Below are positions 24,279 through 32,672 of a DNA stretch of 36,679 nt, in pieces. A program made the position numbers and the translations under genes. The stretch lies in contig JALWKK010000095.1 of the NCBI GenBank assembly GCA_027081505.1, forward strand, positions 1 through 36,679, read 5' to 3'. Positions within the stretch are counted from its first letter, which is position 1, and each line of letters opens with the position of its first letter. Under the pieces are notes generated by a model. That model saw nothing but the letters and a program-made list of their open reading frames with translations, was not told the origin of the DNA and did no database searches. The DNA comes from Flavobacteriaceae bacterium (GTDB lineage: Bacteria; Bacteroidota; Bacteroidia; Flavobacteriales; Flavobacteriaceae).

Positions 24279-25079
24279 TTAATATCCTACATTAAACTGC
24301 CCGAATGTAACTTCATGATTCTCGGTAGTAAACGAAAAAGTACCTTTAATTAATTTAAACGAAGTATCATTTTCTACCACAACTGTAACGCCGCTTGTTG
24401 CTGTTTCGGAAAAATTCCCATCCGAAAGTGTTGCCGTAATTCCGTTTGAAGGAATTGAGTAGGTTCCTTCTAGTATATCATTGGGCAATGTTAATGTAAT
24501 GGTGTAGGTTGCTCCTGCTGCAACAATAGCAATGTTGTTACCTGTGTCTGTAGCACTTACTGTTATCGGAGAAAAGGAAACACCATCTATTTTCCCGATT
24601 ACAGTACCTGCATTTACAGGAATAGAAGGATCTACCCCAAAACCATAAGGAACCTCATAAAACAATCCTTGAGAAACCGTAAGCGTGTCTATTCCGGGTA
24701 AAATAAGTGTAAGATTAAAATTTCCCGTTAAGTTTTTAAAACTGGTGTCCCAAGAGGTTACGGTAATGGCACCTTCTCCGTCAGGAATGGTAGAATATAC
24801 ATTTCCGTTTTCATCTTCGTAAGAAGCCCAATTATCTGAACCTCCCCCAACCGGATACTCATTTGCTTGAGGATTTGTTATATGTAAGGTAAACTTTTGG
24901 TCGTTCGAAGTTCCTATTATTGTATAGCTGTTGTCTTGATGTTTGGTAGCAATAGTCGCATCGGCTTTATAAAAGTAGTCATCGATATTGGCTTGCAAAG
25001 ATGCGGTATTCGTTTCAACATTTTCACAAGAATAAAATATAGAAATAAAAAGAAACAAAATGGGGAAAATCTTTCTCAT
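24279..25079 (-). CDS. Lipoprotein of unknown function (DUF6252-like)
   Basis: The 266-residue protein has a lipoprotein signal, FYSC, with Cys18 lipidated. The mature part begins with a segment typical of flavobacterial lipoproteins that resemble DUF6252 (SLQANIDDYFYKADATIAT, YTIIGTSNDQKFTLHI). It then has a second, similar half (VNAGTVIGKIDGVSFSPITVSATDTGNNIAIVAAGATYTITLTLPNDILEGTYSI) ending in FKLIKGTFSFTT. Two copies of the same beta-rich fold seem to follow each other. It is probably anchored to the outer membrane. I cannot name a function, and no neighbour gives a clue: it lies between ruvC (3 bp, convergent) and rpsP (divergent). Confidence 0.6.
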   Translation of the reverse strand: MRKIFPILFLFISIFYSCENVETNTASLQANIDDYFYKADATIATKHQDNSYTIIGTSNDQKFTLHITNPQANEYPVGGGSDNWASYEDENGNVYSTIPDGEGAITVTSWDTSFKNLTGNFNLTLILPGIDTLTVSQGLFYEVPYGFGVDPSIPVNAGTVIGKIDGVSFSPITVSATDTGNNIAIVAAGATYTITLTLPNDILEGTYSIPSNGITATLSDGNFSETATSGVTVVVENDTSFKLIKGTFSFTTENHEVTFGQFNVGY

Positions 25080-25133
25080 AATTATAAAATCACAAATAGG
25101 TTGGCGACAAATGTAAAAAAAAATACCAAACTA

Positions 25134-25165
25134 TTGAACATTAGTTCAAAAATATAGTATCTTTG
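25134..25165 (+). promoter_or_regulatory. rpsP promoter with a 16-bp dyad
   Basis: TTG (25134-25136) and TATCTTTG (25158-25165) are 21 bp apart, a good match to the Bacteroidota TTG/TAnnTTTG promoter. The upstream element is part of the dyad TTGAAC-ATTA-GTTCAA (25134-25149), which could be a protein-binding site. Confidence 0.6.
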
Positions 25166-25169
25166 CCAG

Positions 25170-25210
25170 CTCAAAAATTATAAACATGAGGTCGGGTACC
25201 TCAAAAATTA
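25170..25210 (+). ncRNA. Candidate ribosomal protein S16 leader structure
   Basis: The leader holds the hairpin GAGGT-CGGGT-ACCTC (25188-25202), flanked by an 11-bp direct repeat CTCAAAAATTA (25170-25180 and 25200-25210). It ends just before the rpsP start codon. I recall that an S16 leader motif has been reported among candidate structured RNAs of Flavobacteria, but I cannot confirm that this is the same motif. Confidence 0.45.
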
Positions 25211-25218
25211 ATTAAATT

Positions 25219-25728
25219 ATGCCTGTTAGAATTAGATTACAAAGACACGGAAAAAAAGGAAAACCATTTTATTGGATTGTAGCAGCCGATGCCCGTGCAA
25301 AAAGAGACGGAAAATTTCTTGAAAAATTAGGAACCTACAACCCAAACGTAAACCCTGCCGAAATTAACATAAATGTAGATGGCGCAGTAAGGTGGTTGGA
25401 AAATGGCGCACAACCTTCAGACACTGCTCGGGCTATCCTTTCTTACAAAGGAGTATTGCTTAAAAAACACTTAAAAGGCGGTGTTAAAAAAGGTGCGTTA
25501 ACCGAAGAACAAGCCGAAGAAAAATTTCAAGCTTGGGTTGCCGAAAAAGAAAAAGCTGTTGAAATGAAACGCTCCAAACTTGCAGATGCTAAGGCAGCTA
25601 TCGAGGCAAAAGCATTAGAAGCCGAAAAAGCAATTAATAATGCACGTGTCGCCGAAGCAACTACCGAAGAAGCAGTCGAAGAAACTACCGAAGCCAAAGC
25701 TGAAGAAGCAACTAAAGAAGAAGAATAA
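25219..25728 (+). CDS. rpsP: 30S ribosomal protein S16 with C-terminal extension
   Basis: The first 80 residues are canonical S16 (MPVRIRLQRHGKKGKPFYWI, ADARAKRDGKFLEKLGTYNP, ARAILSYKGVLLKKHL). The remaining 80 or so are a Glu/Ala/Lys-rich tail ending in alternating TEEAVEETTEAKAEEATKEEE, absent from the E. coli protein of 82 residues but usual in Bacteroidota. The tail should be exposed on the 30S subunit. It heads a unit with rimM, whose start is 13 bp downstream, so a ribosomal protein is co-expressed with the factor that matures its subunit. The leader has a small hairpin that may mediate autoregulation. Confidence 0.97.
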   Translation: MPVRIRLQRHGKKGKPFYWIVAADARAKRDGKFLEKLGTYNPNVNPAEININVDGAVRWLENGAQPSDTARAILSYKGVLLKKHLKGGVKKGALTEEQAEEKFQAWVAEKEKAVEMKRSKLADAKAAIEAKALEAEKAINNARVAEATTEEAVEETTEAKAEEATKEEE

Positions 25729-25741
25729 AAATAAAATCACC

Positions 25742-26266
25742 ATGCAAAAGGAGAATTGTTTCTACTTGGGCAAAGTGGTGAAAAAATATAGTTTTAAAGG
25801 GGAACTGCTTATCAAATTGGATACAGACGACCCTGAAATTTACGAAAAAATGGAATCGGTTTTTGTTGAAATAAACAAGAACTTGATTCCGTTTTTTATT
25901 GAAAAAAGTGTTCTTCATAAATCTACACTGCTTCGTGTTAAGTTTGAAGATGTTTCTACAGATGAGGATGCAGATACCCTATTGGGATCCCATTTATACC
26001 TTCCGTTGGAATTATTACCCAAACTAACCGGAAATCAATTTTATTACCACGAAATTATCGGGTTTACCGTAATCGATTCCCGTTTTGGAGAAGTGGGAAC
26101 CATTTCCGGAGTAAACGATAGTACTGCTCAAGCCCTTTTTGAAATTGATAACAACGGAACACAAGTATTAATTCCTGTTTTAGATGATTTTATAAAAGAA
26201 GTAGATAGAAAAAATAAAACCATCCTGTTAGATACTCCCGAAGGATTAATAGAGTTATATCTATAA
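25742..26266 (+). CDS. rimM: Ribosome maturation factor RimM
   Basis: The 174-residue protein starts at MQKENCFYLGKVVKKYSFKGE; a longer in-frame stretch reaches back into rpsP and is not RimM-like. The N-terminal barrel is followed by a PRC-barrel (YYHEIIGFTVIDSRFGEVGTISGVNDSTAQALFEI and VLIPVLDDFIKEVDRKNKTILLDTPEGL). RimM binds ribosomal protein S19 and assists late 30S assembly. Spacing to rpsP is 13 bp and to the following methyltransferase gene 17 bp, so the three are one operon. Confidence 0.96.
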   Translation: MQKENCFYLGKVVKKYSFKGELLIKLDTDDPEIYEKMESVFVEINKNLIPFFIEKSVLHKSTLLRVKFEDVSTDEDADTLLGSHLYLPLELLPKLTGNQFYYHEIIGFTVIDSRFGEVGTISGVNDSTAQALFEIDNNGTQVLIPVLDDFIKEVDRKNKTILLDTPEGLIELYL

Positions 26267-26283
26267 ATTCCATTTCCAGGATT

Positions 26284-27000
26284 ATGGGAAAACCTTTTCA
26301 ATTTAAACAATTTACCGTTAAGCAAGATCGTTGCGCTATGAAGATTGGCACCGATGGAGTTTTACTCGGTGCTTGGACATCCTTAAAAGACAAACCCGAT
26401 ACCATTTTAGATATTGGAGCCGGAACCGGTGTAATAGCACTTCAAATGGCACAACGAAGCCAAGCCCAACTCATTGATGCGATTGAGATTGATGACGATG
26501 CCTATGAGCAATGTGTAGAAAATTTTGAAAACGCTCCTTGGAACGATAGATTATTCTGTTACCATGCGTCTCTCATTGAGTTTGCACAAGAATGGGATGA
26601 AGCATCTTATGACCTTATTGTTTCTAATCCGCCATTTTATTCTGATGCATACAAGCCTGAAAATCAGGCTCGAAAAACGGCTCGTTTTCAAGAGGCACTA
26701 CCATTCAATCATTTGTTGTATAGCGTTGCAAAGTTGTTGGATAAAGAAGGAAGCTATAGCACAATTATCCCTTATGCCGAAGAAGAAAAATTTATACAAA
26801 TTGCCTCTTCATATCAATTGTATATAAACCGAAAATGCCACGTAAAAGGAAACCCTAAATCGCCGGTTAAACGTTCGTTACTTCAATTTTCTTTTCAAGG
26901 AAAGATACCCGAAACCGAAAGACTAACGATAGAAATAGAAAGGCATAAATACACCGATGAATATAAAAAGTTAGTTGCCGATTTTTACTTAAAAATGTAG
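26284..27000 (+). CDS. trmN6: tRNA1(Val) (adenine(37)-N6)-methyltransferase
   Basis: The 238-residue protein is a class I SAM-dependent methyltransferase with the motif ILDIGAGTGVIALQMA (SAM site, about 41-57) and the adenine-N6 catalytic motif NPPFY at 115-119. The N-terminal FKQFTVKQDRCAMKIGTDGVLLGAW and the C-terminal RSLLQF are typical of the TrmN6/YfiC group, which methylates A37 of tRNA-Val. The alternative is a related HemK-type or RsmD-like enzyme, but the start is diagnostic for TrmN6. It starts 17 bp after rimM, forming a small translation-related operon with rpsP. Confidence 0.9.
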   Translation: MGKPFQFKQFTVKQDRCAMKIGTDGVLLGAWTSLKDKPDTILDIGAGTGVIALQMAQRSQAQLIDAIEIDDDAYEQCVENFENAPWNDRLFCYHASLIEFAQEWDEASYDLIVSNPPFYSDAYKPENQARKTARFQEALPFNHLLYSVAKLLDKEGSYSTIIPYAEEEKFIQIASSYQLYINRKCHVKGNPKSPVKRSLLQFSFQGKIPETERLTIEIERHKYTDEYKKLVADFYLKM

Positions 27001-27046
27001 GACAATCCCATTTCGATTTTTACATTTGTAATCTAAATTAAATTTT

Positions 27047-28225
27047 ATGAAACCCGACTTATTTGAAGCTCCCGATTATTATAATGTAGATGAGCTACTC
27101 ACCGAAGAACATAAATTAGTGCGCGATGCTGCCCGAGAATGGGTAAAACGAGAAGTTTCTCCCATTATTGAAGAATATGCACAACGCGCCGAATTTCCAA
27201 AACAAATTGTAAAAGGATTGGCTGAAATAGGTGCTTTTGGTCCTTACATACCCGTAGAATACGGTGGTGCAGGTCTTGACCAAATTTCCTATGGTTTAAT
27301 CATGCAAGAAATTGAACGCGGCGATAGCGGAGTACGTAGTACGGCAAGTGTACAATCTTCATTGGTTATGTATCCCATCTGGAAATACGGTAACGAAGAA
27401 CAACGTAAAAAATACTTACCCAAATTAGCCCGCGGCGAATACATAGGATGTTTTGGTCTTACCGAACCCGATTATGGTTCTAACCCCGCCGGAATGGTTA
27501 CCAATTTTAAAGACATGGGCGACCATTATTTACTTAATGGAGCCAAAATGTGGATAAGCAATGCTCCTTTTGCCGATGTGGCAGTGGTTTGGGCCAAAAA
27601 CGAAGAAGGTAGAATTTGGGGATTAATCGTAGAGCGTGGAATGGAAGGTTTCTCTACTCCCGAAACACACAACAAATGGTCGTTGCGAGCATCTGCAACA
27701 GGCGAATTAATATTTGATAATGTAAAAGTCCCTAAAGAGAATCTTTTACCTAATAAATCGGGACTTGGAGCTCCTTTGGGTTGCTTGGATTCTGCACGAT
27801 ACGGTATTGCTTGGGGAGCCATTGGAGCTGCAATGGATTGTTACGACACGGCTTTGCGTTACAGTAAAGAGCGTATTCAGTTCGGAAAACCTATTGGTGG
27901 TTTTCAGCTTCAACAAAAGAAACTTGCCGAAATGATTACCGAAATAACCAAAGCTCAGTTATTAACTTGGCGTTTGGGAGTGCTAAGAAATGAAGGTAAA
28001 GCTACCTCTGCTCAAATATCTATGGCAAAAAGAAATAATGTAGAAATGGCATTAAATATTGCCCACCAAGCCCGTCAAATGCTTGGAGGTATGGGAATCA
28101 CCGGAGAATATCCTATTATGCGACACGCTATGAACCTGGAAAGTGTTATTACTTACGAAGGCACACACGATATTCATTTGCTAATAACAGGATTAGATAT
28201 TACCGGACTCAATGCTTTTAAATAA
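27047..28225 (+). CDS. Glutaryl-CoA dehydrogenase-like acyl-CoA dehydrogenase
   Basis: The 392-residue flavoprotein has the acyl-CoA dehydrogenase fold: CFGLTEPDYGSNPAGMVT, AKMWISNAPFADVAVVWA for FAD, and the C-terminal catalytic base Glu371 in TYEGTHDIHLLITG. The N-terminal LLTEEHKLVRDAAREWVKREVSPIIEEYAQ and RSTASVQSSLVMYPI, with the Arg used by glutaryl-CoA dehydrogenases, point to this subgroup (GcdH), which converts glutaryl-CoA to crotonyl-CoA in lysine and tryptophan breakdown. No other degradation genes are near. It follows trmN6 after 46 bp and is closed by a strong terminator. A related short-chain acyl-CoA dehydrogenase is possible but less likely. Confidence 0.88.
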   Translation: MKPDLFEAPDYYNVDELLTEEHKLVRDAAREWVKREVSPIIEEYAQRAEFPKQIVKGLAEIGAFGPYIPVEYGGAGLDQISYGLIMQEIERGDSGVRSTASVQSSLVMYPIWKYGNEEQRKKYLPKLARGEYIGCFGLTEPDYGSNPAGMVTNFKDMGDHYLLNGAKMWISNAPFADVAVVWAKNEEGRIWGLIVERGMEGFSTPETHNKWSLRASATGELIFDNVKVPKENLLPNKSGLGAPLGCLDSARYGIAWGAIGAAMDCYDTALRYSKERIQFGKPIGGFQLQQKKLAEMITEITKAQLLTWRLGVLRNEGKATSAQISMAKRNNVEMALNIAHQARQMLGGMGITGEYPIMRHAMNLESVITYEGTHDIHLLITGLDITGLNAFK

Positions 28226-28248
28226 AGGATAAGTAATCTTAATAAACT

Positions 28249-28288
28249 AAAAAAACCTTTGACATTAGTTTTTGTCAAAGGTTTTTTT
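28249..28288. terminator. Symmetrical bidirectional terminator
   Basis: A perfect 16-bp stem pairs 28249-28264 with 28273-28288 around an 8-nt loop. It begins with seven A and ends with seven T around CCTTTGACA/TGTCAAAGG. The A-run and T-run serve both directions, so it can stop transcripts of the acyl-CoA dehydrogenase gene and of the convergent TM2 gene. Confidence 0.92.
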
Positions 28289-28310
28289 GAAAATAAATTT
28301 GAATTGAATT

Positions 28311-28655
28311 TTAGAACCAAGGTTTTTTTCCTACTTGATACGTTTGGTAGAACTCATCATCGGTTTTTGTAAGATAGATAATACCTTCAATGAAGCCTAC
28401 AATACTAGCTGCTCCACAAGTTACAAAGGTAATAACCAATTGTATAAGTCCTTCTTTGTTATAACCAAGATAAAACTTATGGATTCCAAATCCACCTAAT
28501 AATATCCCTAAAATTCCGGCCAGAACTTTTTTATTTTCGCCGCTGTTGGTTACTTCGTTCCAACCTTCTTTTATTTCATTAACCGTGTTTTTTGCTTCTT
28601 CTTTAAGATTTTCTATGGTTTCTTTTGGGTCGTTGTTGTTGTTTTCGTCACTCAT
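28311..28655 (-). CDS. TM2 domain-containing small membrane protein
   Basis: The 114-residue protein has a charged N-terminal segment (about residues 1-43, with Asn, Glu and Lys in an amphipathic helix) and a TM2 domain: two membrane segments in VLAGILGILLGGFGIHKFYLGY and GLIQLVITFVTCGAASIVGFIEGIIYL, linked by the conserved FYLG loop. The domain is widely found in small inner-membrane proteins; no activity is established. The N-terminal helix resembles YtxH/apolipoprotein-like tails. It converges with the acyl-CoA dehydrogenase gene and is separated by the terminator. About 190 bp upstream of it carry no gene I can see. Confidence 0.88.
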   Translation of the reverse strand: MSDENNNNDPKETIENLKEEAKNTVNEIKEGWNEVTNSGENKKVLAGILGILLGGFGIHKFYLGYNKEGLIQLVITFVTCGAASIVGFIEGIIYLTKTDDEFYQTYQVGKKPWF

Positions 28656-28845
28656 AATTGTAATAATTTTATATGTTGATACTGTAAAATTAGTGAAAAT
28701 TATAAAAATGCACTCTATTGGTTCCCTAAGTTCATTTTTTTTTCCTTCGGGGTCTAAAATCCATGAAAATTTACCGTAATCAAACTCTACCGTTTTCTTT
28801 AGTAATTTTTTAAAAAAAGCATTCGTATTCGGGTAACTCGTTTTT

Positions 28846-29784
28846 TTATGACTTGAAATTTTTAATAATTTTTGCTACTATTACTTGTGCTAATTTTTGT
28901 TTGCTTTCGACCGTCCAACCGGCAACATGCGGTGTTAATAAAACATTATTAAATTGTAGTAATTCTGAAAATTCTTCGGGTAGTCTCGAAGAAAAAAGCG
29001 ATTCAAACGAGCTTTTTTCGTATTCCATTACATCTAATCCGGCTCCTAATATTTTTCCGTTTTTAAGGGCTTCTACCAGATCTTTTGTTACTACACTTTT
29101 TCCTCTGGCGGTGTTAAACAACCAAAAGGGTTTTTTAAAACAACTAATAAACGCCTTGTTTACCATTTGGTGCGTAAGTGGTGTCCAAGGGGTGTGTAAA
29201 CTTAGCACATCTGTTTGTGCTTGCAACTCGTGTAACGATACTTGTTTTGCATTTTTGTCGCCTATATTTTCCTTTATATCATAGCAAATTACTTTCGTAT
29301 CAAATCCTTGTAGTTTTTTAGCGAATGCTTTTCCCATATTACCGTAGCCTATTATTCCTACGGTTTTACCATCGAGTTCTATTCCTCTGTTATCTTCCCG
29401 TTTCCAAAGCCCTTGTCTAACTTCCTTATCGGCTTTATTGAGTTTGTTAAACAAAGAAAGTATCATTCCCAATGTGTGTTCGCCTACGGCATTACGGTTT
29501 CCTTCGGGAGCAGAAATTAAGTAAATTCCTTTTTGTTTTGCATAGTCTGTATCAATGCTTTCCAGCCCGGCGCCTACACGAGCAATAAACTTAAGGTTTT
29601 TGGCTTTATTAATAAAGGATTTATCTATTTTAAACCTGCTTCGAATAACAATGCCATCATACTTTGAAATGATTTTCTCGATTTCTGATTTGGAAGCGGT
29701 GTAATTTTCATCATTTAAAAACCCGGCTTCCGCTAATTGTTGAAGCATAATAGGATGGTTTTTATCGAGATGAAGGATTTTCAT
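28846..29784 (-). CDS. D-2-hydroxyacid dehydrogenase (SerA-like)
   Basis: The 312-residue enzyme has the NAD-binding fingerprint GIIGYGNMG (144-152) and the catalytic residues Arg227 (FNTARGKSVV), an acidic pair near 254-256 (DVMEYE) and His286 (TPHVAGWT). Asp169 after the second strand (ICYDI) favours NAD over NADP. The size fits single-domain-pair members such as hydroxypyruvate or phosphoglycerate dehydrogenases without the C-terminal ACT domain. It could be a phosphoglycerate dehydrogenase for serine synthesis, but no serC is adjacent, so the substrate stays open. It is the last gene of the unit that runs from rsmA, 18 bp after a secreted protein gene. Confidence 0.88.
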   Translation of the reverse strand: MKILHLDKNHPIMLQQLAEAGFLNDENYTASKSEIEKIISKYDGIVIRSRFKIDKSFINKAKNLKFIARVGAGLESIDTDYAKQKGIYLISAPEGNRNAVGEHTLGMILSLFNKLNKADKEVRQGLWKREDNRGIELDGKTVGIIGYGNMGKAFAKKLQGFDTKVICYDIKENIGDKNAKQVSLHELQAQTDVLSLHTPWTPLTHQMVNKAFISCFKKPFWLFNTARGKSVVTKDLVEALKNGKILGAGLDVMEYEKSSFESLFSSRLPEEFSELLQFNNVLLTPHVAGWTVESKQKLAQVIVAKIIKNFKS

Positions 29785-29802
29785 AAAAGAATATTTTTTA
29801 TT

Positions 29803-30894
29803 CTAAAACTTACAATTACTCATTTTTTCTAAATCTTTTTTTATTATTTCCATATGATTTGTAAATCCTCTCACATCAATAAAACTCACGATACTATAAT
29901 CTTTAGGATTAATTCCTATTTTATAATAAAGTGCGATTGCTATAGGATGAGGTCCTTTTCCTGTTATTATTCCTTCAATAAATGGGAACCCTATTAAAAC
30001 ATCTTCATTGTTTAAAACCGCTTCGGCAATTCTTTTGGCAGATACTAATTTAAGACTGCCTTTTGTATAAAATTGCTGAGGATTATCTATAATTTTATTA
30101 TGTATAACAGCTTTTTGAATTAATAACTCTTTCCCACTAGATGCCGAACAATTTTTAATAGCTTCTTTGATGGCAAAATTTTTAAATTTGGTAACTTTAT
30201 TATTTTCAATTATTGAGTTTATGTGCCTTTGAACCATGTTTATAGAAACAAGAATGTTTTCAGGGCTAAATATTCTATCTACATTTTTTTCTTCAAGTAG
30301 CTCATCTATATATTTTTCTTTTTTATCATTACTTTTTCCATATTCAAAATTATAATTAGTATTAAAAAAAAAGTTTTGATAAACAGCTTTAAGATAGGTT
30401 CCGGTTGACATTTTTTTATTTGAAGCATTTGTATAAATAATCGTAGGAAACGTAACTTCATTACCTCTGGTATGCGATTTAAAATCTAATTTAGAATATC
30501 TGCCAAGAACAAAATCTAATAGGGCATAATCATCTAATTTTTTTTCTTTGTAGAGTTTGTCAAATTCAATTTCAGACATAAAAATAATCTCTTTGTTAAA
30601 TTTCCAATTCTCGGGAGTAATCACCTCCTTTATCATTTTGTTATAGTAATCGATAAACTCATATTGTTCTTCTAATTCTTCAATTAAACTATTTTTCTTT
30701 TTTTCTTTTTTAGTCTTTTCAATCTCTTTTTTTAAGTTTACTATTCTTTTAGCTTCTTTATCATACAATTTTACTATTACTTTTTCTTTATTGATTAGGT
30801 TTTTAAAAGCAGAGACCTTTCTGGCCATTTTTTGGGCTTGGGAATTTGGAATAATAAAAAGAAGTAATAGCGTTGTTAAAATAATTTTTCTCAT
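29803..30894 (-). CDS. Secreted protein of unknown function
   Basis: The 363-residue protein starts MRKIILTTLLLLFIIPNSQAQ, a signal peptide. Residues 45-75 are Lys/Glu-rich and look coiled-coil (RIVNLKKEIEKTKKEKKKNSLIEELEEQ). The rest is polar with no motif I recognise; the only two cysteines (in NCSASSG and the C-terminal NCKF) may pair. A segment VLIGFPFIEGIITGKGPHPIAIALYYKIGINPKDY suggests a globular core. It lies between the thioesterase gene (27 bp) and the dehydrogenase gene (18 bp), in the same direction, in a unit otherwise made of conserved housekeeping genes, and its codons look richer in A and T than those around it. It may be a later insertion into the operon. Function unknown. 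Confidence 0.7.
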   Translation of the reverse strand: MRKIILTTLLLLFIIPNSQAQKMARKVSAFKNLINKEKVIVKLYDKEAKRIVNLKKEIEKTKKEKKKNSLIEELEEQYEFIDYYNKMIKEVITPENWKFNKEIIFMSEIEFDKLYKEKKLDDYALLDFVLGRYSKLDFKSHTRGNEVTFPTIIYTNASNKKMSTGTYLKAVYQNFFFNTNYNFEYGKSNDKKEKYIDELLEEKNVDRIFSPENILVSINMVQRHINSIIENNKVTKFKNFAIKEAIKNCSASSGKELLIQKAVIHNKIIDNPQQFYTKGSLKLVSAKRIAEAVLNNEDVLIGFPFIEGIITGKGPHPIAIALYYKIGINPKDYSIVSFIDVRGFTNHMEIIKKDLEKMSNCKF

Positions 30895-30921
30895 TTTTAT
30901 GGTTTTTATGTCACTAATTTT

Positions 30922-31320
30922 TTAAACAGAAAACAAATTACGGATTTCTTCGGTAATTTTGGTAGGTTTTTTACTTTTTGTATGTAACAAACACCAAATA
31001 GTTTGGGCTTCTACCAGTAGTTTGTTGGTTTTAGCATTACTAATTTGGTAGTTGCGAAAACTTTTAACCCCTTCGCATTTTTGCACCCAAGTTTTTAGAG
31101 TTAGTTTCTGTCGTAAAAATGCAGGAGATTTATAAGAAATGGTGTGTTCTAAGACAACCCAAACATATTTTTGTCGTTGTTCGGGAGTAGTTTTGCTAAT
31201 CCAATGCGCTTTAGCGGCATCGAGACACCATTGCAAATAGATTAGGTTATTTACATGACCTAAATCGTCAATATGTTCGGATTGCACGGATATTTTTTTA
31301 ATAAAGGTATTGTTTTTCAA
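30922..31320 (-). CDS. Acyl-CoA thioesterase (4HBT hot-dog fold)
   Basis: The 132-residue protein has the 4-hydroxybenzoyl-CoA thioesterase signature HIDDLGHVNNLIYLQW, with the catalytic Asp (18 or 19) and His22, followed by the helix LDAAKAHWIS and the strands of one hot-dog fold. It hydrolyses acyl-CoA thioesters; chain preference is not readable. The start overlaps the mgtE stop by 4 bp (ATGA), so translation is coupled. The mixture of rsmA, mgtE and thioesterase has no obvious metabolic sense and probably reflects shared expression. Confidence 0.9.
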   Translation of the reverse strand: MKNNTFIKKISVQSEHIDDLGHVNNLIYLQWCLDAAKAHWISKTTPEQRQKYVWVVLEHTISYKSPAFLRQKLTLKTWVQKCEGVKSFRNYQISNAKTNKLLVEAQTIWCLLHTKSKKPTKITEEIRNLFSV

Positions 31321-32672
31321 AACCCTAAAATTAATTGTGAAATAGTAAAGAAAATAAATACTCCTATAATATCGTTGCTTGTGGTAATAAAAGGTCCTGT
31401 TGCGATAGCCGGGTCTATTCCTTTTTTATCAAGATAAATGGGAACAAATGTACCTATAAGTGAAGCTACAATAATTACGGATAACATAGAAATAGCAATG
31501 GCAAAACATACTTGAATGGAGTAGCCTAATAGTACTCCGTAGGTTAATACAATTATTCCCAAAGCAATACCGTTAAGCAAGTTAAGCCCAACTTCTTTGG
31601 CGAGTCTTTTTAACACGCTACCTTTAACAATTCCGTTTGCCAAGCCTTGTACAATGATGGCACTGGATTGAACCCCAACATTTCCGGCAACTGCGGCAAT
31701 TAACGGAACAAAGAAAAATAATTCGGGATGTGCTAATAAGGCACCGCCTTTACCAAAATCTTTTAATATATAGACGCTAAAGAAACTACCCAGCAGTCCG
31801 AGAAACAGCCAGGGTAAGCGGGCTTTAATCAAATCCCAAACGCTATCATCTGCTTCTACGTCGTCTGTAATACCTGCGGCCAATTGATAATCTTTTTCGG
31901 CTTCTTCTTTTATATAATCTACTATATCGTCTATTGTGATACGCCCAACCAAGACGCTGTTTTCATCTACTACGGGAATGGCTCCCAAATCGTATTTTTG
32001 CATTATACGAGCTACTTCTTCAATATCTGTATAAACGGTTACATAATCTACTTTTGGGATGTAAATGTCTTTTATTTTGGCTTTTTCGTCGGCTGTTAAA
32101 AGGTCTTTAAGTGAGAGTCTTCCCAGAAGTTTTCCTTCTTTATCTACTACATAAACCGAGTGTACGCGTGTAACATTTTTTGCTTGTCTTCGCATTTCTC
32201 TTACGCATCCGGCAACCGTCCAGGTGTCTTTTACTTTTACCAGTTCTTTTGCCATAAAACTACCTGCAGAATCTTCGGGATAGTTAAGTAGTTCGACAAT
32301 ATCCTCTGCGTGGTCTTTGTCTTCAATTTTCTTAATTACCTCTTTTTGAATATGTTCATCGAGTTCGGCTACTACATCGGCAGCATCATCGGTGTCCATC
32401 TCTTCAATTTCTTTGGCAATTTCTTTGGGCGAAAGTTGTTCTAAAATCTTTTCCCGGACATCTTCATCTACTTCCATTAGTGCTTCGGAAGTAATATCGC
32501 TTTCCAGTAATTTTATTAAATACGTCGCATCGTCGGGTTTTAACTCTTCTAGTATTTCGGCTATATCGGCGAAGTGAAGATCGTGCAAAAGAGTTTTTAT
32601 CCCTTTTCCGTCTTTTTTGGAAATGAGTTCTTCAACCTGTTGTAAAAAATCTTTTGTTAATTGAAACTGCAT
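31317..32672 (-). CDS. mgtE: Magnesium transporter MgtE
   Basis: The 451-residue protein has the full MgtE layout: an N-domain of acidic helical repeats ([50 protein letters not shown]), a tandem CBS region (about 130-250), a plug helix and five membrane segments from about residue 280. The channel signatures [23 protein letters not shown] and [18 protein letters not shown] are intact. The N and CBS domains bind Mg2+ and close the channel when it is plentiful, so control is likely to be mostly post-translational. The start overlaps the end of rsmA by 16 bp. Confidence 0.95.
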   Translation of the reverse strand: MQFQLTKDFLQQVEELISKKDGKGIKTLLHDLHFADIAEILEELKPDDATYLIKLLESDITSEALMEVDEDVREKILEQLSPKEIAKEIEEMDTDDAADVVAELDEHIQKEVIKKIEDKDHAEDIVELLNYPEDSAGSFMAKELVKVKDTWTVAGCVREMRRQAKNVTRVHSVYVVDKEGKLLGRLSLKDLLTADEKAKIKDIYIPKVDYVTVYTDIEEVARIMQKYDLGAIPVVDENSVLVGRITIDDIVDYIKEEAEKDYQLAAGITDDVEADDSVWDLIKARLPWLFLGLLGSFFSVYILKDFGKGGALLAHPELFFFVPLIAAVAGNVGVQSSAIIVQGLANGIVKGSVLKRLAKEVGLNLLNGIALGIIVLTYGVLLGYSIQVCFAIAISMLSVIIVASLIGTFVPIYLDKKGIDPAIATGPFITTSNDIIGVFIFFTISQLILGF

